64,000 bases of DNA from Neurospora tetrasperma FGSC 2508 (Eukaryota > Ascomycota > Sordariomycetes > Sordariales > Sordariaceae), in the NCBI RefSeq assembly GCF_000213175.1, contig NW_009799100.1, forward strand, positions 5,617,183 through 5,681,182, read 5' to 3'. Positions within the stretch are counted from its first letter, which is position 1. The number at the start of each line of letters is the position of its first letter. Below the pieces are notes generated by a model. That model saw nothing but the letters and a program-made list of their open reading frames with translations. It was not told where the DNA came from and did not search any database. The position numbers and the translations under genes are program-made. Positions 29,436-42,280 of this stretch are shown one piece after another.

Positions 29436-31046
29436 TCACTCATCATCCTTTGAATCCTTACACCTCATTCCCTTCCCCTTTACCGGTGCCTTGTCATGCT
29501 CAATGCCCGCACCGCCCTTCTTCTCAAGCTCATCCAACTCCCTTTGGATAGCCTCTCCCACCTCCTGATCAACCTTACTAAACATCTCGATTGTCTTCTT
29601 CTGCACCTCCGGCAACGCCTTGCCCACATGCGCCGCCACGTTCTTGGCAAACCGCTTGTCTTCTCCGGTCTCCTTGAAGACCTTCCACAGATCCCTCGGC
29701 TGCTCGAAATCGAGGTCGGTCACTTCCGAGGTGAACAAGGCAACCTTACCGGCCCACTCGTCGTGAGCGACGTCAGGGGGACCGAAACGCATGGGACGGA
29801 AGGAAGACCGCACATAATCCGGGTCGCCACCATAGTTACCGTCTACTCGCATTGGGCCGTCACGCTGATACGGAGAATAGACGTGCAAGGCGCGGTTGCA
29901 AGGGAGTTGTTGGTAGTTGGGACCGACACGGTAGCGGGCGGCATCAGGGTAGGAGAACATTCTAGCCTGGAGCATGGGGTCCGCGCTAGGGCCAATGCCA
30001 GGGACCATGGTAGAGGGGGAGAAGGCGGCTTGCTCGATATCCTGGAAGTGGTTTTCCGGGTTCTTGTTGAGCCTGAGTTTACCGATGGGACGCAGAGGAT
30101 AATCCCGATGCGACCAGGTCTGTGTAATGTCAAAGATGTTGTACCGGTAGGTTTCGGCGTCCTTGGGGTCCATGATCTGGAAGTACATGGTCCAGGTGGG
30201 GTAGTCGCCGCGCTCGATGGCATTGTACATGTCCTTGATGTGGTAGTCGGGTTCTTCGCCAGCCAGGCGGAGGGCTTCGTCGGACTCGAGGTTCTTGATG
30301 CCGGCGTCGGGCTTCAAGTGGATCTTGACGTACTTGAACGTGCCGTCCTCGGGCTTGCCGAACTTGTAGGTGTGGTTGCCAAAGGCGTTGACATTGCGGA
30401 GAGAGGCGGGGATGCCACGGCCGCCAAAGAGCTGCATCAAGCAGTGGACGCCTTCTTGGTTGTTGCTGTGGAAATCCCAGAACATGGTCGAGTCGGGCAC
30501 GTTGGTCTGGGGGTGGCGCTTGTGGGAGCGGTTGAGACTGGGGAACTTGACGGGATCGCGGATGAAGAAGACGGGCAGGTCATTGCCGACAAAGTCCCAG
30601 TTGCCCTCCTCGGTGAAGAACTTGACGGCGAAACCGCGGATGTCACGAACTGTATCCGCAGAGCCCTTCTCGCCCGCTACCGTGGAGATACGGGCCAGGA
30701 CCTTGGTCTTCTTTCCGACCTTGTTGAGAAAGTCAACAGACGTAAAGTCCGAGACATCTTCCGTGCACTCAAACTCTCCCCAGGCACCGGCGGCCTTGGC
30801 GTGGACGACACGTTCGGGGATGCGTTCTCGGGGGAAGTGTGCGAGGGTTTCGATCAACTGGGTGTCTGCGAGGAGAGAGAGGGCTCCGCCACGAGGCTTC
30901 GAGCCCATCAGGACCGTGGCAGCCGAAGGGTCCTGGACGGGGCGTCCCTCGGCAAGTGTGTAAACTGGTGCGTCATTCTAGAAGAAGTAGAGGTTAGTAT
31001 GGGCGGATCTTGTGGAGGGCACAAAAGACAAACTTACTGAAGACAT
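29436..31046 (-). CDS. Small-subunit haem catalase
   Basis: This enzyme converts 2 H2O2 to water and oxygen. Two exons, 31046-31038 (only ATGTCTTCA) and 30977-29436, with a 60-nt intron (GTAAGT, ACTAAC, TAG), give 516 aa, the usual length of clade-3 small-subunit catalases (the large-subunit type exceeds 700). Catalytic His is at about 62 in RVVHAKAAGAWGEF; the distal Asn is in FVGNDLPVFFIRDP, with the FWDFHSNNQEG region following. The proximal haem Tyr is in RMFSYPDAARYR. No secretion signal is present, which fits a cytosolic or peroxisomal enzyme; the last residues (KDSKDDE) are not a typical PTS1. The tiny first exon is easily missed by gene finders. Confidence 0.93.
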
Positions 31047-33637
31047 GATTGCGATGATGGTAAAATCTGGCGTGGGATACTATGCTGAGACAACATCCAA
31101 ACCTCCTAGATCACGGCTGCTGTCTTTATATCGGGTTGGATGTTGACATCGCCATGATTGTCTCCATGGTGGTGACCGGTGGGTCTCCTATCGCGACTGG
31201 ATACCATGACATCACCACTTGCTGGAACCCAACTTGCACACGCACAACGTCCGACGAAGGAGAGCATACACGCGACATCCGTGGTCTCCGATCCAAGGCA
31301 ATTGCACGAACGAGCCATGTTTGTGGCTGTAGTGGAGTGGATAATCTAGTTATGTGTTGTCCATGATGCTGTTTGGTCCTTGATTCGAGTGCAATGTTTC
31401 CTTTGCCAGCACCGTTTTCGGGTTGCTGGTCCATGTGGAACTGTTTGCCTTCCATTGCCAACATCATCGGAGGAAGACGGTGCGCTGAATCCTCAGATAT
31501 CGTGAGAGCCGTTGCTACACGTCACTTGGGTGAAAAGACTCGAGACATGCTGTCGACATTCGTGTTGGGGATGTTGCAGTCACTTGGCTGGCGTCCATCT
31601 AGAGTGACCAGAACCCGAGTCGTCTGAGGTAGTGGCAGCAAACGCCCATTTGGAATGATGGAAAGGAGTGAAAGCCCAGCATGCAAAGTCGGCACGTCGT
31701 ATTCGATCGCAATATTTCATGTTTCGCCCACTTCCAATGGACTCTTCTGCATTGTCAGGACAATAAGTCGCGACCATTGGCTGTGTTTCTCGTCGGATGG
31801 TAGCGAAAAGGAAGGTGGGTCCTCAGAAATCGCATCGATCCGACCGAAACACATCAAGTCGTCCGCGACCCTGTCGGCGTGGTCAAGACGGAAGAGTGGG
31901 GGAAGTCCCGAATGCCAAGGAGTCATTAAACATCGTCGCTGGGCATCGAAAACAATCGCTGAGGCTCTTGATGGACAAGACAGTCAGTGTTGTTGTGAAG
32001 ATGTTAAGAATGCAGGATCCGCAGCCAGATTAGTGAAGGGCGAAAGCTGAGCCACTAGCGGGCACACTGCGCGGCACTCGGAGATCGGCGGAATATCGTC
32101 AACATTGTTGCCGTCGGTGAAGAATGCGATATTTTCTTGCGAGAACATGCGCTGGCGAGTCTTAGTTTGCATGTAGTTTGATGATGTATAATGAGAAGCC
32201 CGAGAGGTTTGAAGTCGTTATCATTCCCCACGAAATGTCATTTCCGAAGTGCATCCAGTCGAAGGTGTCGCTCCCAAACCGAGACAAGCGAGCGGACGAG
32301 ACAGGCCGAGTTGACCGGAATGACGACGCACGGCCGTGCAGCCGGCACGACTGTAGCCGCCATTGACCAATCACAGCCCCCAGAAAATTTTTGTCAGGGG
32401 GAAAAAGGCGGGGGTGGGTGTTGGATGCTGCCTTCCGCACGTGAAGACAGGCCTCCATGTATTCAGCCCGTGCTCCTCGCACCTGCATTGCGTGATTGAA
32501 CCCCGGAGGCTCTGAAATCTGTTGGTTCGCGGGGGGGAGGCCTGAAGTGTGTTTGAATTCCTGACAACCTTCATTTGGTAATGAAGATCAATGGCCACGG
32601 CCCGTCGGGCGATAGACAAGGGCCGACAGGGGCTGTCAAGAAGTGTCAAGTGTGGGGCCAAGCTGTCAAGGCAACCTCAGAACACGGACTGCAACCCAAC
32701 AGCGTGGGTGTGCAGTGCGCTCAGACTGCATGGTCATGAAGAAATTATCAATGAGACGACACAATGAGACGAACTCACCCACATCAAACCAGGGGCACAC
32801 CCGTCCATTGGTGTTCTCGAAGGCGGGCCAATTTCGAGAATTCCTGCTCTGTTGGTTCGGGTGGCGTTTCGTCCATGCATGGAAATCTTCCGATGTGTGG
32901 CTGCCCCGGCGCATTGAGTGCTAACCCTAACCTTCCCGAAAAGACGGCATCGCCAATCCCGTTCGAGAACACCGGTGAAAAGCGCAGAGGTAATGTCGGT
33001 CGCTGTTCCCACTACGGAAGCTCCAAGACATTGACAACGACGCTAGAGATATCATCAAAGATAACTCCTCAGCGCCTCAAACCTATCCACCATTCAGATG
33101 GCCTGGCCACCCCCGCCGATCCTGATAACACCCCCCCCCCCCCTCGGGCTCCACCCGGCTAGAACCGGTAGCACGCTTTGCCCAGAGCAGTCTTGCCTCT
33201 CCAGAGTCACATCTCCGACACAGGCAAGTGGAAAAAAGCTAGCGCGTACCCATCTGCTACCGTGACGCTTCACGCCCAGAGTACAACGAACTGAGTCAAT
33301 AACCCCAGACCCCTCCCCGTCATACAATTATCTTTCTTGCTGATCTCGTCCCTTCGCACTACAGTCCACTAGAAGCACTCCAGCCACGTTCCTCGATTCC
33401 ACTTGTCCTGCACAATTCTGCCCTGGCCGAAACCTTAAAGACGCAGTTGGCAGAAGGGTCCAACTCCAGCGCGTCCGGTCCTCGCCGTCTCTTCGCCACA
33501 ACTCCAGACGACATCAATTCCCTCTCGTCCCATCTTTAGCTCAAGAAGCGCAAAGACCACAACCCACACCGCACCGCCCGACAACGACTGTCCTAGCAAC
33601 CCTCAGCTGAGCGACAAAGAGACATATACACACAAAC
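31047..33637. other. 2.6-kb intergenic region between catalase and permease
   Basis: Divergent upstream regions of both genes. It contains a C13 run (33131-33143) and a pyrimidine-rich, CA-rich permease leader (33340-33637). Several frames of 80-130 codons are present, none supported. Confidence 0.5.
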
Positions 33638-35395
33638 ATGGCGGTGCGAGAAAGTACGCCGCCGGCGCCAGCGAGTCCCGGCTCCTCCGCTGCCGGATCG
33701 CCACCCGGAAGCGCAACCAAAAAGGACTTTGTCAAGGAACAGTCCACCGCTGATGACGATGCGGCCTCCTTTGCCGAGCACAACGCCGGTCCCGAGCTCA
33801 AGCGCAGGCTCAAGTCTCGCCATTTGCAAATGATTGCCATTGGTATGTAGTTCGGGATTTTCTCTCCAGCAGGACACCGACTGACTGACAGCATAGGTGG
33901 TACTATTGGTACTGGTCTCTTCATCGGTTCTGGCAGTGCCCTCGCCAAGTCGGGCCCTGCTGGCGTCCTCATCGGCTACTGCTTTATCGCCTCCATTGTT
34001 TACAGCATCATGATGTCCCTCGGTGAAATGGCCACCTACGTCCCCGTTACCGGCGGTTTCACCACGTACGCGGCTCGCTTCGTCGACAGCTCTCTCGGTT
34101 TCTCCATGTCGTGGATCTACTGGTTCTCCTGGGCCATTACCTTTGCGCTCGAGCTGGTCGCTACTGGTCTGATCATTCAATATTGGGACGACTCTCTGTC
34201 CATCGGTATTTTCATTGCCATCTTCTGGGTCGTCATTTTCGTCATCAACCTGTTCCCCGTGTCCTGGTACGGCGAGGCTGAATTCTGGATGTCCTCTGTC
34301 AAGGTCATCACCGTCCTCGGCTTCCTCATCTTCGGCATCTGCATCAACGCCGGCGCCGGTCAGCAGGGCTACATTGGCTTCAAGTACTGGCACGAGCCGG
34401 GTGCTTTTGCTCCCTACATTGTTGACCCTAGCCGCCCTGTCGCCAAGTGGGTTGGTTTCTGGTCCGTCATGATCCAGGCCGGCTTCTCCTTCCAGGGCAC
34501 CGAGCTTGTCGGTATCGCTGCTGGCGAGACCGAAGACCCGCGCCGCAACGTCCCCCGTGCGATCCGCATGACCTTCTACCGTATCTTCCTCTTCTTCATC
34601 ATGACCGTCTTCTTCATCGGCATCCTCATCCCGTACGACAACAAGGACCTGAACAATGGCGGCTACACCGCGGCTGCCTCTCCCTTTGTCATTGCGGCCC
34701 AGCTCGCCGGCGTCAAGGTCCTACCCGACATCATCAACGCTGTTTTGCTTACTGTCGTCCTCTCTGCCGCCAACTCCAACGTCTACTCGGGCTCTCGTGT
34801 CCTCGTCTCCCTCGCCAACGACGGCATGGCCCCCAAGTGGTTCAAGATGACCACCAAGTCCGGCGTCCCCTATATTGCCGTCATTTTCACCTCGGCGTTC
34901 GGTTTCCTCGGCTTCCTCAACCTCTCTCCCAACGGCAGCCAGGCCTTCGACTGGCTTCTCAACATTTCGGGCGTCGCGGGTTTCATCGCCTGGTCCGGCA
35001 TCCTCATCGCCCACCTCCGCTTCATGAAGGGTCTTGAGGCGCACGGCATCCCCCGCTCCAAGCTGCCCTATCGCGCCACCTGGGCCCCTTACTACGTCTA
35101 CTACGCCCTGTTCTTCTGCATCTTGATTACCCTGACCCAAGGCTTCACCGCGTTCATGCCCTGGAGCGTCGAAGAATTCTTCGTGGCGTACGTTTCGCTC
35201 ATCCTTTTTGCTGTCATGTACCTGGGCCACAAGCTCTACACCCTCATTGTCCACGGCGCTGCGGCGTGTAAGCCGGTCTCTGCCAAGGACATGGATGTTA
35301 CTACTGGGTCTTTGGATCTGGATGCTGAGATCCCCGACGAGGTTGAGGAGCCTACGAGTATCTGGAAGAAGATTGGAACGGGTATTATGGGTTAA
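33638..35395 (+). CDS. Amino-acid permease (YAT/APC family)
   Basis: A plasma-membrane proton-coupled amino-acid transporter by family. Two exons, 33638-33842 and 33897-35395, with a 54-nt intron, give 567 aa. The cytosolic N-terminus ends with LKSRHLQMIAIG, and the joint creates the canonical IGGTIGTGLFIGSG of TM1. TM2 contains SLGEMATYVPV, followed by the family segment FQGTELVGIAAGETEDPRRNVP (here FQGTELVGIAAGETEDP then RRNVPRAI), and about 12 hydrophobic segments in all. The tail is acidic and Lys-containing. GC-rich third positions show normal, strongly biased codon use. Substrate range cannot be read from the sequence. Confidence 0.93.
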
Positions 35396-35759
35396 GGGGA
35401 TGGTATAATGGAAGGATTGATGTACGTTATGGGTTACGAACGATGGATGAGGAGTGGATTGGATATGAACAGGGAACGATGGAACGGGCATATACACCAT
35501 GCCTTGTAATCTGTATTTACACAAGCGTCTTATGTTGAATTTTCATTTTTCTGGATGTACACTCAAAAAAGAAGGCGGCGGTGTTACATAGAATGATACC
35601 CCGGTGCAGCTTAGACAAAAAAGATAGTAATTTACTGCATGATTCGAACGGCCATGTGTGTGATCCACCAATTTGTCAACATGTGTGGAAGGCATGGTTT
35701 CTCGGTTTACTTGAAACAAGCACGGCGTGGAAATCGAACCACAACTTGGGAGTCTGGAT

Positions 35760-36514
35760 TCACTGCCCCTTTCTCCTCTGCCTCTCCTCCATAGCCTCAT
35801 CAGCAACCTTGATTCTCCCCAGGATCCTCCTAGCCATGTCAACAGCCATAATGCTGGCTGTTTGTCTGTTGTCAGCATATCCCGATTGACCACTTATAGA
35901 AGAACAGGGAAACTTACGAACCAAAAACCACGGCCCAAAGAACTGCAAAACCATGGTTCTTTTCGCCTCCTCGCTATACACGGCCGGATCCCAATACCCA
36001 ACATCGTAGATACACACCAAGGTAGTCAAGGCCGTCTCCAGCGCATACACGAGGAAAAGGAGCTCATCCCGTCCCGTGGTTCCCTTTCTTTTCACTGCCA
36101 ACAGAAAGAATCCGTAGAGCACCACGGGCAAGGTGAAGCCGAATTCGAGATACAAGAACAAACCGATCCAGGAGTCGTGGGAGCCCGGGACGGAGGTGGA
36201 GGGAGACCACTGTACGATGGGGTCGTTGTATTGGGCGATGTAGTCTTGGCGGGCTAGGTGGAAGATGTGTAGCGGGGCGGAGGGGGAGGAGTACCAGGAC
36301 GAAGGGTAGAAGTGGAGGGCATCGATGACTAGGAGGGGGTGAGGTTAGTGACTTTGGAGGAGGGAGGTAGGGACGGATATGGTTCCTGTTGTCTCGTATA
36401 GGCCGAGCCTGGTAGCTGGATATTAAGAGGGAACGTACAAAGAATGATGGGGATCGACAGCGCGAACCACGCCAGCCAAACGTAGTTCAGGCGGGATTCG
36501 TTGTAAACGGCCAT
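35760..36514 (-). CDS. EXPERA-domain (TMEM97/sigma-2-like) membrane protein
   Basis: Three exons, 36514-36439, 36328-35918 and 35857-35760 (introns of 110 and 60 nt), all in phase, give 194 aa. Four membrane segments are visible: VWLAWFALSIPIIL, then GLFLYLEFGFTLPVVLYGFFLL, ELLFLVYALETALTTLVCIY and the weaker TMVLQFFGPWFL. Conserved EXPERA features are FIDALHFYP in the first loop, Trp/Asp after the Ser/Pro stretch and a Glu in TM2 (YLEFG). The family includes sterol isomerase and the sigma-2 receptor, which sit in the ER and bind sterol-like ligands; the exact role here is unknown. The tail is basic (ERQRRKGQ). Confidence 0.85.
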
Positions 36515-36839
36515 TTTGTTTGTTGATCGGACGTCCTTCACCTGTCTTGACGAATGAACGATGGTGATTGCGAAAGGACGGAAAGCGGTGCGTGTCTGAA
36601 AGATTGTTGACCCCAGATTCCCCAAATTGGAGGGCCGGGGAAAGCTGACAGTGATGCCCAATCGGCTGGCGTGAACGGCAAGCTACCCCTGACCCCTGCA
36701 GACTAGGGGTGTGTACACCGAGGTGAACAGGGCCGCGCCAGTGCCACTGCACCACGACATACGCCTCGACTCCCAGGGTGTCGTCCATCAAGCGTCAAGG
36801 ACAAAGAAACATTACATTATCGTATCAACATCTATAACC

Positions 36840-37891
36840 TCAATCCGCCCTCTTCCCAGGCTGGTAACCCCAACCATTACCCACGCCCCCACCGTATCCC
36901 AACGGGGTCGCTCCCCCCAAGCTCCTCCCCTTCAGCCGCTGCGGCAACACGCTCCCAAAGAACCAAACACTGCTCACACACACGCCCGCTCCAAACGACA
37001 ACAGAGCGTAGAAGACGGTGCTGGCGTAGATGTGCCCTCCCATGCCCTGCCACTCCACCTTCCCCTCCACTCGCGGGAGCTCCGGCGTCGGGAACCATCT
37101 GACGGAAAACTGCAGCGGTAGGGGGTCCCCAATCACCAGTCTCCTCGTAGAGCTTCCCTCCATGTGCGTCAGGGGAGAGGTAGAGTACGCCGTAGCGCTA
37201 TCCAACACCCCTGAATCCTTCTTGTGCAAATGATGTTTTGGCGTGGAATGCAACAGCACGTTCATGTGCGTCGAGATGTGCATATGGCTGAGTTGCAGCG
37301 TCCCAGCCAGCGCAAAGACCAGCGGGACGTATTCGGTAACGTGGGGCTTCTCGCCTACGATCTCGACTTGCGGGGGAGGGCGCGCGGGAAGGCGGCAGGT
37401 AAGAGGAGCGTCGGAGTGGATGTAGAACTCGAGCAGGTGGAAGAAGGGGTCGTCGATCATGGGGATCGTGCAGTTCTGCTCGGTCTCGATGCCGTAGTTG
37501 AATTCGAGGGGGGCTTTGGTTTCTTCGCACATGGGGAAGGGGATCCATTGGATTTCGTGGGCGGGGGTTTCAATGTGTTCGCCGGTTTCTCTGTGGCATT
37601 GAGCGGTTAGCATGTGTTCTGGGCAATGAAGGGTTGCGACGGGAACGGCTAGAAGAAAGGAGATGGGACGAAAGATGGAAGAAGCCGTGTCAGGACAGGA
37701 CAAAAGGGACATGGAGCTTACGAGCTGCGATTCATGCACTCAACACGAATGGGAGCGCCATAGTGGTAAGACGGCAACTCATGAGGAGCTATCTCGGCTG
37801 CGGCGACATGGGTGGCTAGAGAGGTAGTGATGGCGACGAGCGGGAGAAGCCACTGACGGCGCGACCGCGATTTGGGGGTGGAAAACAACAT
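36840..37891 (-). CDS. Secretory-pathway single-pass membrane protein, unknown
   Basis: Two exons, 37891-37722 and 37590-36840, with a 130-nt intron (GTAAGC donor, CTAAC branch near the CCACAG acceptor), give 306 aa. The phase test selected this acceptor: the nearer TTCTAG would break the frame. The N-terminus is a signal peptide (WLLPLVAITTSLATHVAAA). The lumenal part has paired Cys (VECMNRSS, FPMCEETKAP, TEQNCTIPM, TCRLPARPP). A C-terminal membrane helix (VFYALLSFGAGVCVSSVWFF) is followed by a short basic, Gly-rich cytosolic tail. It is probably an ER/Golgi or plasma-membrane protein conserved among fungi; no named domain is recognised. Confidence 0.75.
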
Positions 37892-38887
37892 TACTACAAG
37901 TTATACACTAGAAAGGATCATAAGAAATATCGTGCGCCAGGCAAATGGTAAATGGCAAGAAGATTGGAAGCCGGTGTGGGCGACCCTGCGCTCCGGTCTG
38001 TCCCGTGAATCGTGGTGATTGCGGTTTGGATGCTTTCCCGTTTGGTGTTCAGTTGCCGCCAGGAGTTGGACCTCAAGGTGCCATGCACTGAAGTTCTGGC
38101 ATATGCATATAGGAATAGCCTGGTTTTGACGATAAACACCTAGGCTGGTCTCAGTCCGATAAGGCTGACAGGACCAACAGCGATAAGATAAGTACCTAGG
38201 CACAGCGCCGACCCCACCACCTGTTTGTTTCCCGTCCAAACCAACGGCGTCATGTCCATTCTTTTACACATTGAGGTTGGCTTGGAAATTGATCCCACCG
38301 ACATATTCCTGACTTTCCACGAAGCATCTTTAGTATCGGATGGTCAGTTTCCGTGTTCGGTATATGCTTACCACGGCTCCAACGCCCATTGCCCACCTGT
38401 CGGCATCGGCCATTTCTCAGCCTTTCGCTTCGACGCCATCCCGCACACAACAAGTCTCGACTGCCCATGCTTAGCCACCGAATCAGGAGATGAATCGCTG
38501 GCAATGACAGACTTCCTGGATCGTTTCGCATTGTCATCTTCACGTCGCCACTTGTCGGAATCATTCCGGCGGTGTTTGCTCCACCACCGAGAAGCATGTG
38601 AAGCTGAAGGTCGCCCAATTTCCTTCGGGACACGAGATGGATGGGCCACGGCGGACATTTTAGTTCTGGAACAGCCTGTCAAGCGTTGTGATGATGCCGA
38701 CGGATCATGAAGCCAGGGCTGGCAGCTACAAGTGTATTTGGCCTCGGTTTCTGTCTACTGATTTGCTGACTGGAATGCTGTTGTTGTGCGATGCCATCCC
38801 TGGTGATATTTGTGTTACTGCAATGTCTATCTTCGCACCGTGATTTACTAATCCTAACTAAGCTTCAGCAGCAACTACAACAGCACT
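37892..38887. other. Intergenic, no supported gene
   Basis: One plus-strand frame of 161 codons (38225-38710) overlaps an equally long minus-strand frame. Neither has recognisable features. Confidence 0.4.
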
Positions 38888-40775
38888 ATGGTCGAGCCAA
38901 GTACCCTGGCACTCCGGGACGCCGCCTCACATGCTCAAAGGGTCTTTTCGAGTACCACGACATGTTCCGACATCCACAGTGCCGCCACTTCATGGAAAGC
39001 CGATACCGCAGAGCTCCAAAGAATCGCAACTATGCTCTCCCTCCATCGCATGCCGCAGCCCACCATCACGAGGACCCGCCCTCGACTTTGAAAGCGACCG
39101 TTTCGATTTGTCCGAGTGCGTCAAGGACTTCATCACCCATCTCCAGCCCGAGGGCCAAGCCAAATATGCCCATCCGAGCGTATCCTTCAGCAACCTCAGC
39201 GTCTTCGATACCGGCTCCGAGCTTCAGTTGCAGGCTTCCGTCCTGGCGACATCTTTTCTTTTGGCAAGACCAAGCCCAGATTCTTCACGACTTCAATGGT
39301 CGTTTCCAAAGTGGTGAACTCGTCGCTTTTGGCCGTCCTGGATGCAGCGCTGTCCTGAAAACATCTGCGGAGAGCTGCACATTCTTCATCTCGACGGGAA
39401 GGCTGTAATCCACTACAACGGTATTCCCCAGCACCAAATGGCCAAGGAGTTTCAGGGCGAGGTCCTCTGCAACCACAGGGTCGACAAGTTTTTTCTCCAT
39501 CTCTCCGTCGGCCAGACCCTCGAGTTCGCAGCAACCGTCCGACCTCTGCCATCCGCATCGAAAACGTGTCCAGAGCCGAGTACTGTCATCACATGAAGTC
39601 GTTATGGCTGTCGCTGGTCTCAGTCACACTTACCGTATAAGGTCGGTGATGACTTTATTCGGGGCGTTAGTGGTGGTCAACGCAACCGTGTCAGTATCGC
39701 CGATGTGTTCCTCGCCGGCAGTCGTCTAACATGGGTTACCATGCCCATTCTGTTGCCATTTACTAAGCCAGCCAAGCCATCGGCGACGAATTCGACACGG
39801 CCCCCGTGTTGTGCGAAGGTGGGCAGATCTAGTTTGGTGCGACATCCATGACCAAGTTTTTCTTTGAACGTCAGAGCTGGTACCGCTTCCCTCGTCAGAC
39901 CACCGGTGACTTTTTCACAACCGTCATCAACCCTCACGAAAGACGGCCCGTCAAGGCATGGAGCTCAAGATCCCTCGTACTGGCGCGAATCTCCCCGAAT
40001 ACAAGGCCTTGCAGGAAGAGAAGGAGTGTGATGAGCGCAAGACGGGAGCTATAGCCCAGATTCGTTAGCACAAGGAACGTCGGCAGGCCAAGCACGTCAA
40101 GCCCAAGCCACCATCAACAATCTCATGCGCTTCCTCTCCTTGAGTTCCTTCTTGTGATCCATATCGTGCTAACCCATCCATACGACAGTATCGCTACGCA
40201 AATCAAAGCATACACCGTCCGCTATCACCAGCGTAACTGGGGCGACCGCACCGCTACCTTTATAATGATGTTCGCCAACCTCGTCCTCCTACGGTTTCGA
40301 GATCCTCATTGCCAGCGAGGTCCGTGGGAGTGATTTAACCTCTTCGAGTGTTGTCCTATCCGAACCGCATCGGGGACCCCTGGATCTTTGCTAGTCCGGT
40401 GCTGCACTGTCTCTGGTGACATGTACATCAAGGCCACCTACGGATACACCCATGCCCACGTCTGGCGCCATTCTGACATACTCGGTATTTTCTGGCCGGC
40501 CTCATGCTTATCAACGTGCTGGCCACGGAACTTGGTTCGATACCAGCACCGCCGAGGATTTGGTCTTCTGAAGAGGCCACGCCCCCACCCGCTTGCAGCA
40601 GGAGGCTAAAGACGCCGAAAAGACTTTGACGTTCAACCCGCCACAGGGTATGTCGTGCGCACAGTATCCGGTGGTGATGCGGAACCCGAACGCGACTGAG
40701 TCGTGTAGGTAAGCTTTCAGCGTGGCGGATCTGTGTTTGGCGGGCGTGGATATCTTTACGATTGAGAGGTAGGGG
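38888..40775 (+). pseudogene. Decayed PDR-type ABC transporter
   Basis: Collinear fragments of an ABCG/PDR full transporter appear in changing frames. The N-terminal region (LDFESDRFDLSECVKDFI) comes first; the first nucleotide-binding domain region follows (VIHYNGIPQHQMAKEFQGEV, VDKFFLHLSVGQTLEFAATV). A degraded signature stretch and GLSHTYRI are followed by WYRFPRQTTGDFFTTVINP, EYKALQEEKECDER, then a membrane-domain entry (QIKAYTVRYHQRNWGDRTAT) and the C-terminal loop (MSCAQYPVVMRNPNATESC). An intact family member is about 1,500 aa; here 1.9 kb remain, with many frameshifts, stops and large deletions. Decay is by indels, not RIP-style transitions. No functional product is expected. Confidence 0.8.
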
Positions 40776-41256
40776 AAGATGTGAAAGGAGAAAAGATGAA
40801 AGAAACAGACATTGTCCTAGGTGCGTCTTTTTCTTGGTAATGTGGTAATGTTTGCTTAGTATCAACAGTCCGTCATTCCGAAGATCAATGGAGGATACAG
40901 TCATAAGTCTATGTTCAATCGGCGAATTCGAGAGCTGTTTCATCTCGCTGTCCCGCGGCTTGATACGGCAATCGGCACAGACTCATGTCTAAAAGCCAAT
41001 GATCAGCCGTCACCTCCTCTTTTTGGCTGGACGGCAACTAAACCGATTCGACCGCTCGGATTCAAGACGGTAGCACCGGCTGCACTTTCCCCTCCGTAAT
41101 GGGCTCTCCACATTTCAGCTTCAATGAATGACTCTTCTTCACATGAGTCAAACCAGGAAGACCATGGTACCGCTCTTATTCAAAAGCAAATGTGGCCCAT
41201 TTCCTGTCAACGACACCATCAACCTCCACTAAACTTCGACCTGGTAACCAACCAAA
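40776..41256. other. Intergenic; promoter of the PNPOx-like gene
   Basis: No gene is seen. The last 150 bp form the pyrimidine/CA-rich leader of the next gene. Confidence 0.4.
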
Positions 41257-42124
41257 ATGGGCAAATTCCACACCACTCTCCCTCCCTCTCTCCTGCCTTG
41301 GATCCTCTCGCAACCCGTCTTCTTTGTCACCACCGCTCCCCTTTCTCCCCAGGGCCACATCAACGTCTCGCCCAAAGGCACCTTCCCCAACATCAACTCC
41401 TTTGGCTACATTCCCACCCACGAGTCCGAACCAACCAAGCCGGCCCAATTCTGGTATCTCGACCTCTCCGGATCTGGATCGGAAACGATTGCCCATCTGT
41501 ACGAACCGGAAAATGGGCGGATCACAGTCATGTTCTGCGAATTTGGCAAAGCGGCGCCGAGGATTGTGAGATTGTTTGGACGGGGAAAGGTGTTGGAGAA
41601 TGGGACGAAGGAGTTTCAAGAGTGGACCAAGAAGGAAGGCGTCGAAGTGGTCCCAGGCGCCAGAAGTGTCGTGGTGGTGGAGGTGGAGCTGGTGGGCGAT
41701 AGTTGCGGGTTTGCGGTGCCGGTGATGGAGTTTAGGGAGAGGAGGGAGGTGTTGAATGATCATTGGCGGAAGAAGGTGGAAAGGTTCGAGAAGGGACTGA
41801 GTAAGGAGAGCGTTGAACGGTTAGTTTGGCTTTTGATCTGGGTGGTAGAAGACTGGAGGATGCTGACAGCTAACGGCATACAGATACTGGGCGTACAAGA
41901 ACGCTTGGAGCTTGGATGGATTACCGGGCATGGAGGTGGCGAGGAAGATGGGTGAAAAGGAGGGGATTGTACCGATTGAGAAGATGGTTGGGCCGATGGC
42001 GAGGAACTTGCCGTATTCTCGAAGGAATTGGTGCAGCTCATTGAGCATTTGGGCGGTGATGTTGCAGGTTCTCTTGACGGCCATTGTGGTTCTGGCCGGC
42101 GAGAGACTGATGGGATTTAGATGA
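41257..42124 (+). CDS. PNPOx-like flavin-binding-fold protein with C-terminal TM
   Basis: Two exons, 41257-41819 and 41884-42124, with a 64-nt intron (GTTAGT, CTAAC, CAG), give 267 aa. The start ATGGGCAAATTCC lies in an AACCAAAATGG context. The N-terminal half matches the pyridoxamine-5'-phosphate-oxidase-like split barrel: PVFFVTTAPLSPQGHINVSP, then FWYLDLSGSGSETIAHLYEP, ITVMFCEFGKAAPRIVRLFG. The exon joint gives RYWAYKNAWSLDGLPGM, typical of this fungal group. A C-terminal hydrophobic segment (LSIWAVMLQVLLTAIVVLAG) would anchor it. Fungal relatives are uncharacterised, and enzymatic activity is not implied. It is tail-to-tail with the SDR gene, 156 bp apart. Confidence 0.85.
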
Positions 42125-42280
42125 GTATTTCCATGGTTCAGCGAACAGCGTTTCCGTCATTCATATCATGGATTGTATTCCAAGGGTCATAGAAAGGTTT
42201 TATGTCCATTAAGATATCCTTCTGGCTATCATGTCAAACGCTATCATGTCTTTTGTCCCAGGAGGCTTCCCCCAAAACAT

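Noticed and set aside
29496-31040. 514-codon plus-strand frame opposite the catalase gene
   Set aside because: Antisense shadow caused by strong codon bias; the minus strand holds a recognised catalase.
34721-35524. 267-codon minus-strand frame opposite the permease
   Set aside because: Antisense shadow of the permease; no features.
35680-35800. GGTTCGATTTCC on the minus strand, like a tRNA T-arm
   Set aside because: No matching acceptor stem or D-arm at the right distance; it is the 3' flank of the EXPERA gene.
38225-38710. 161-codon plus-strand frame
   Set aside because: An equally long minus-strand frame overlaps it and no domain is visible.
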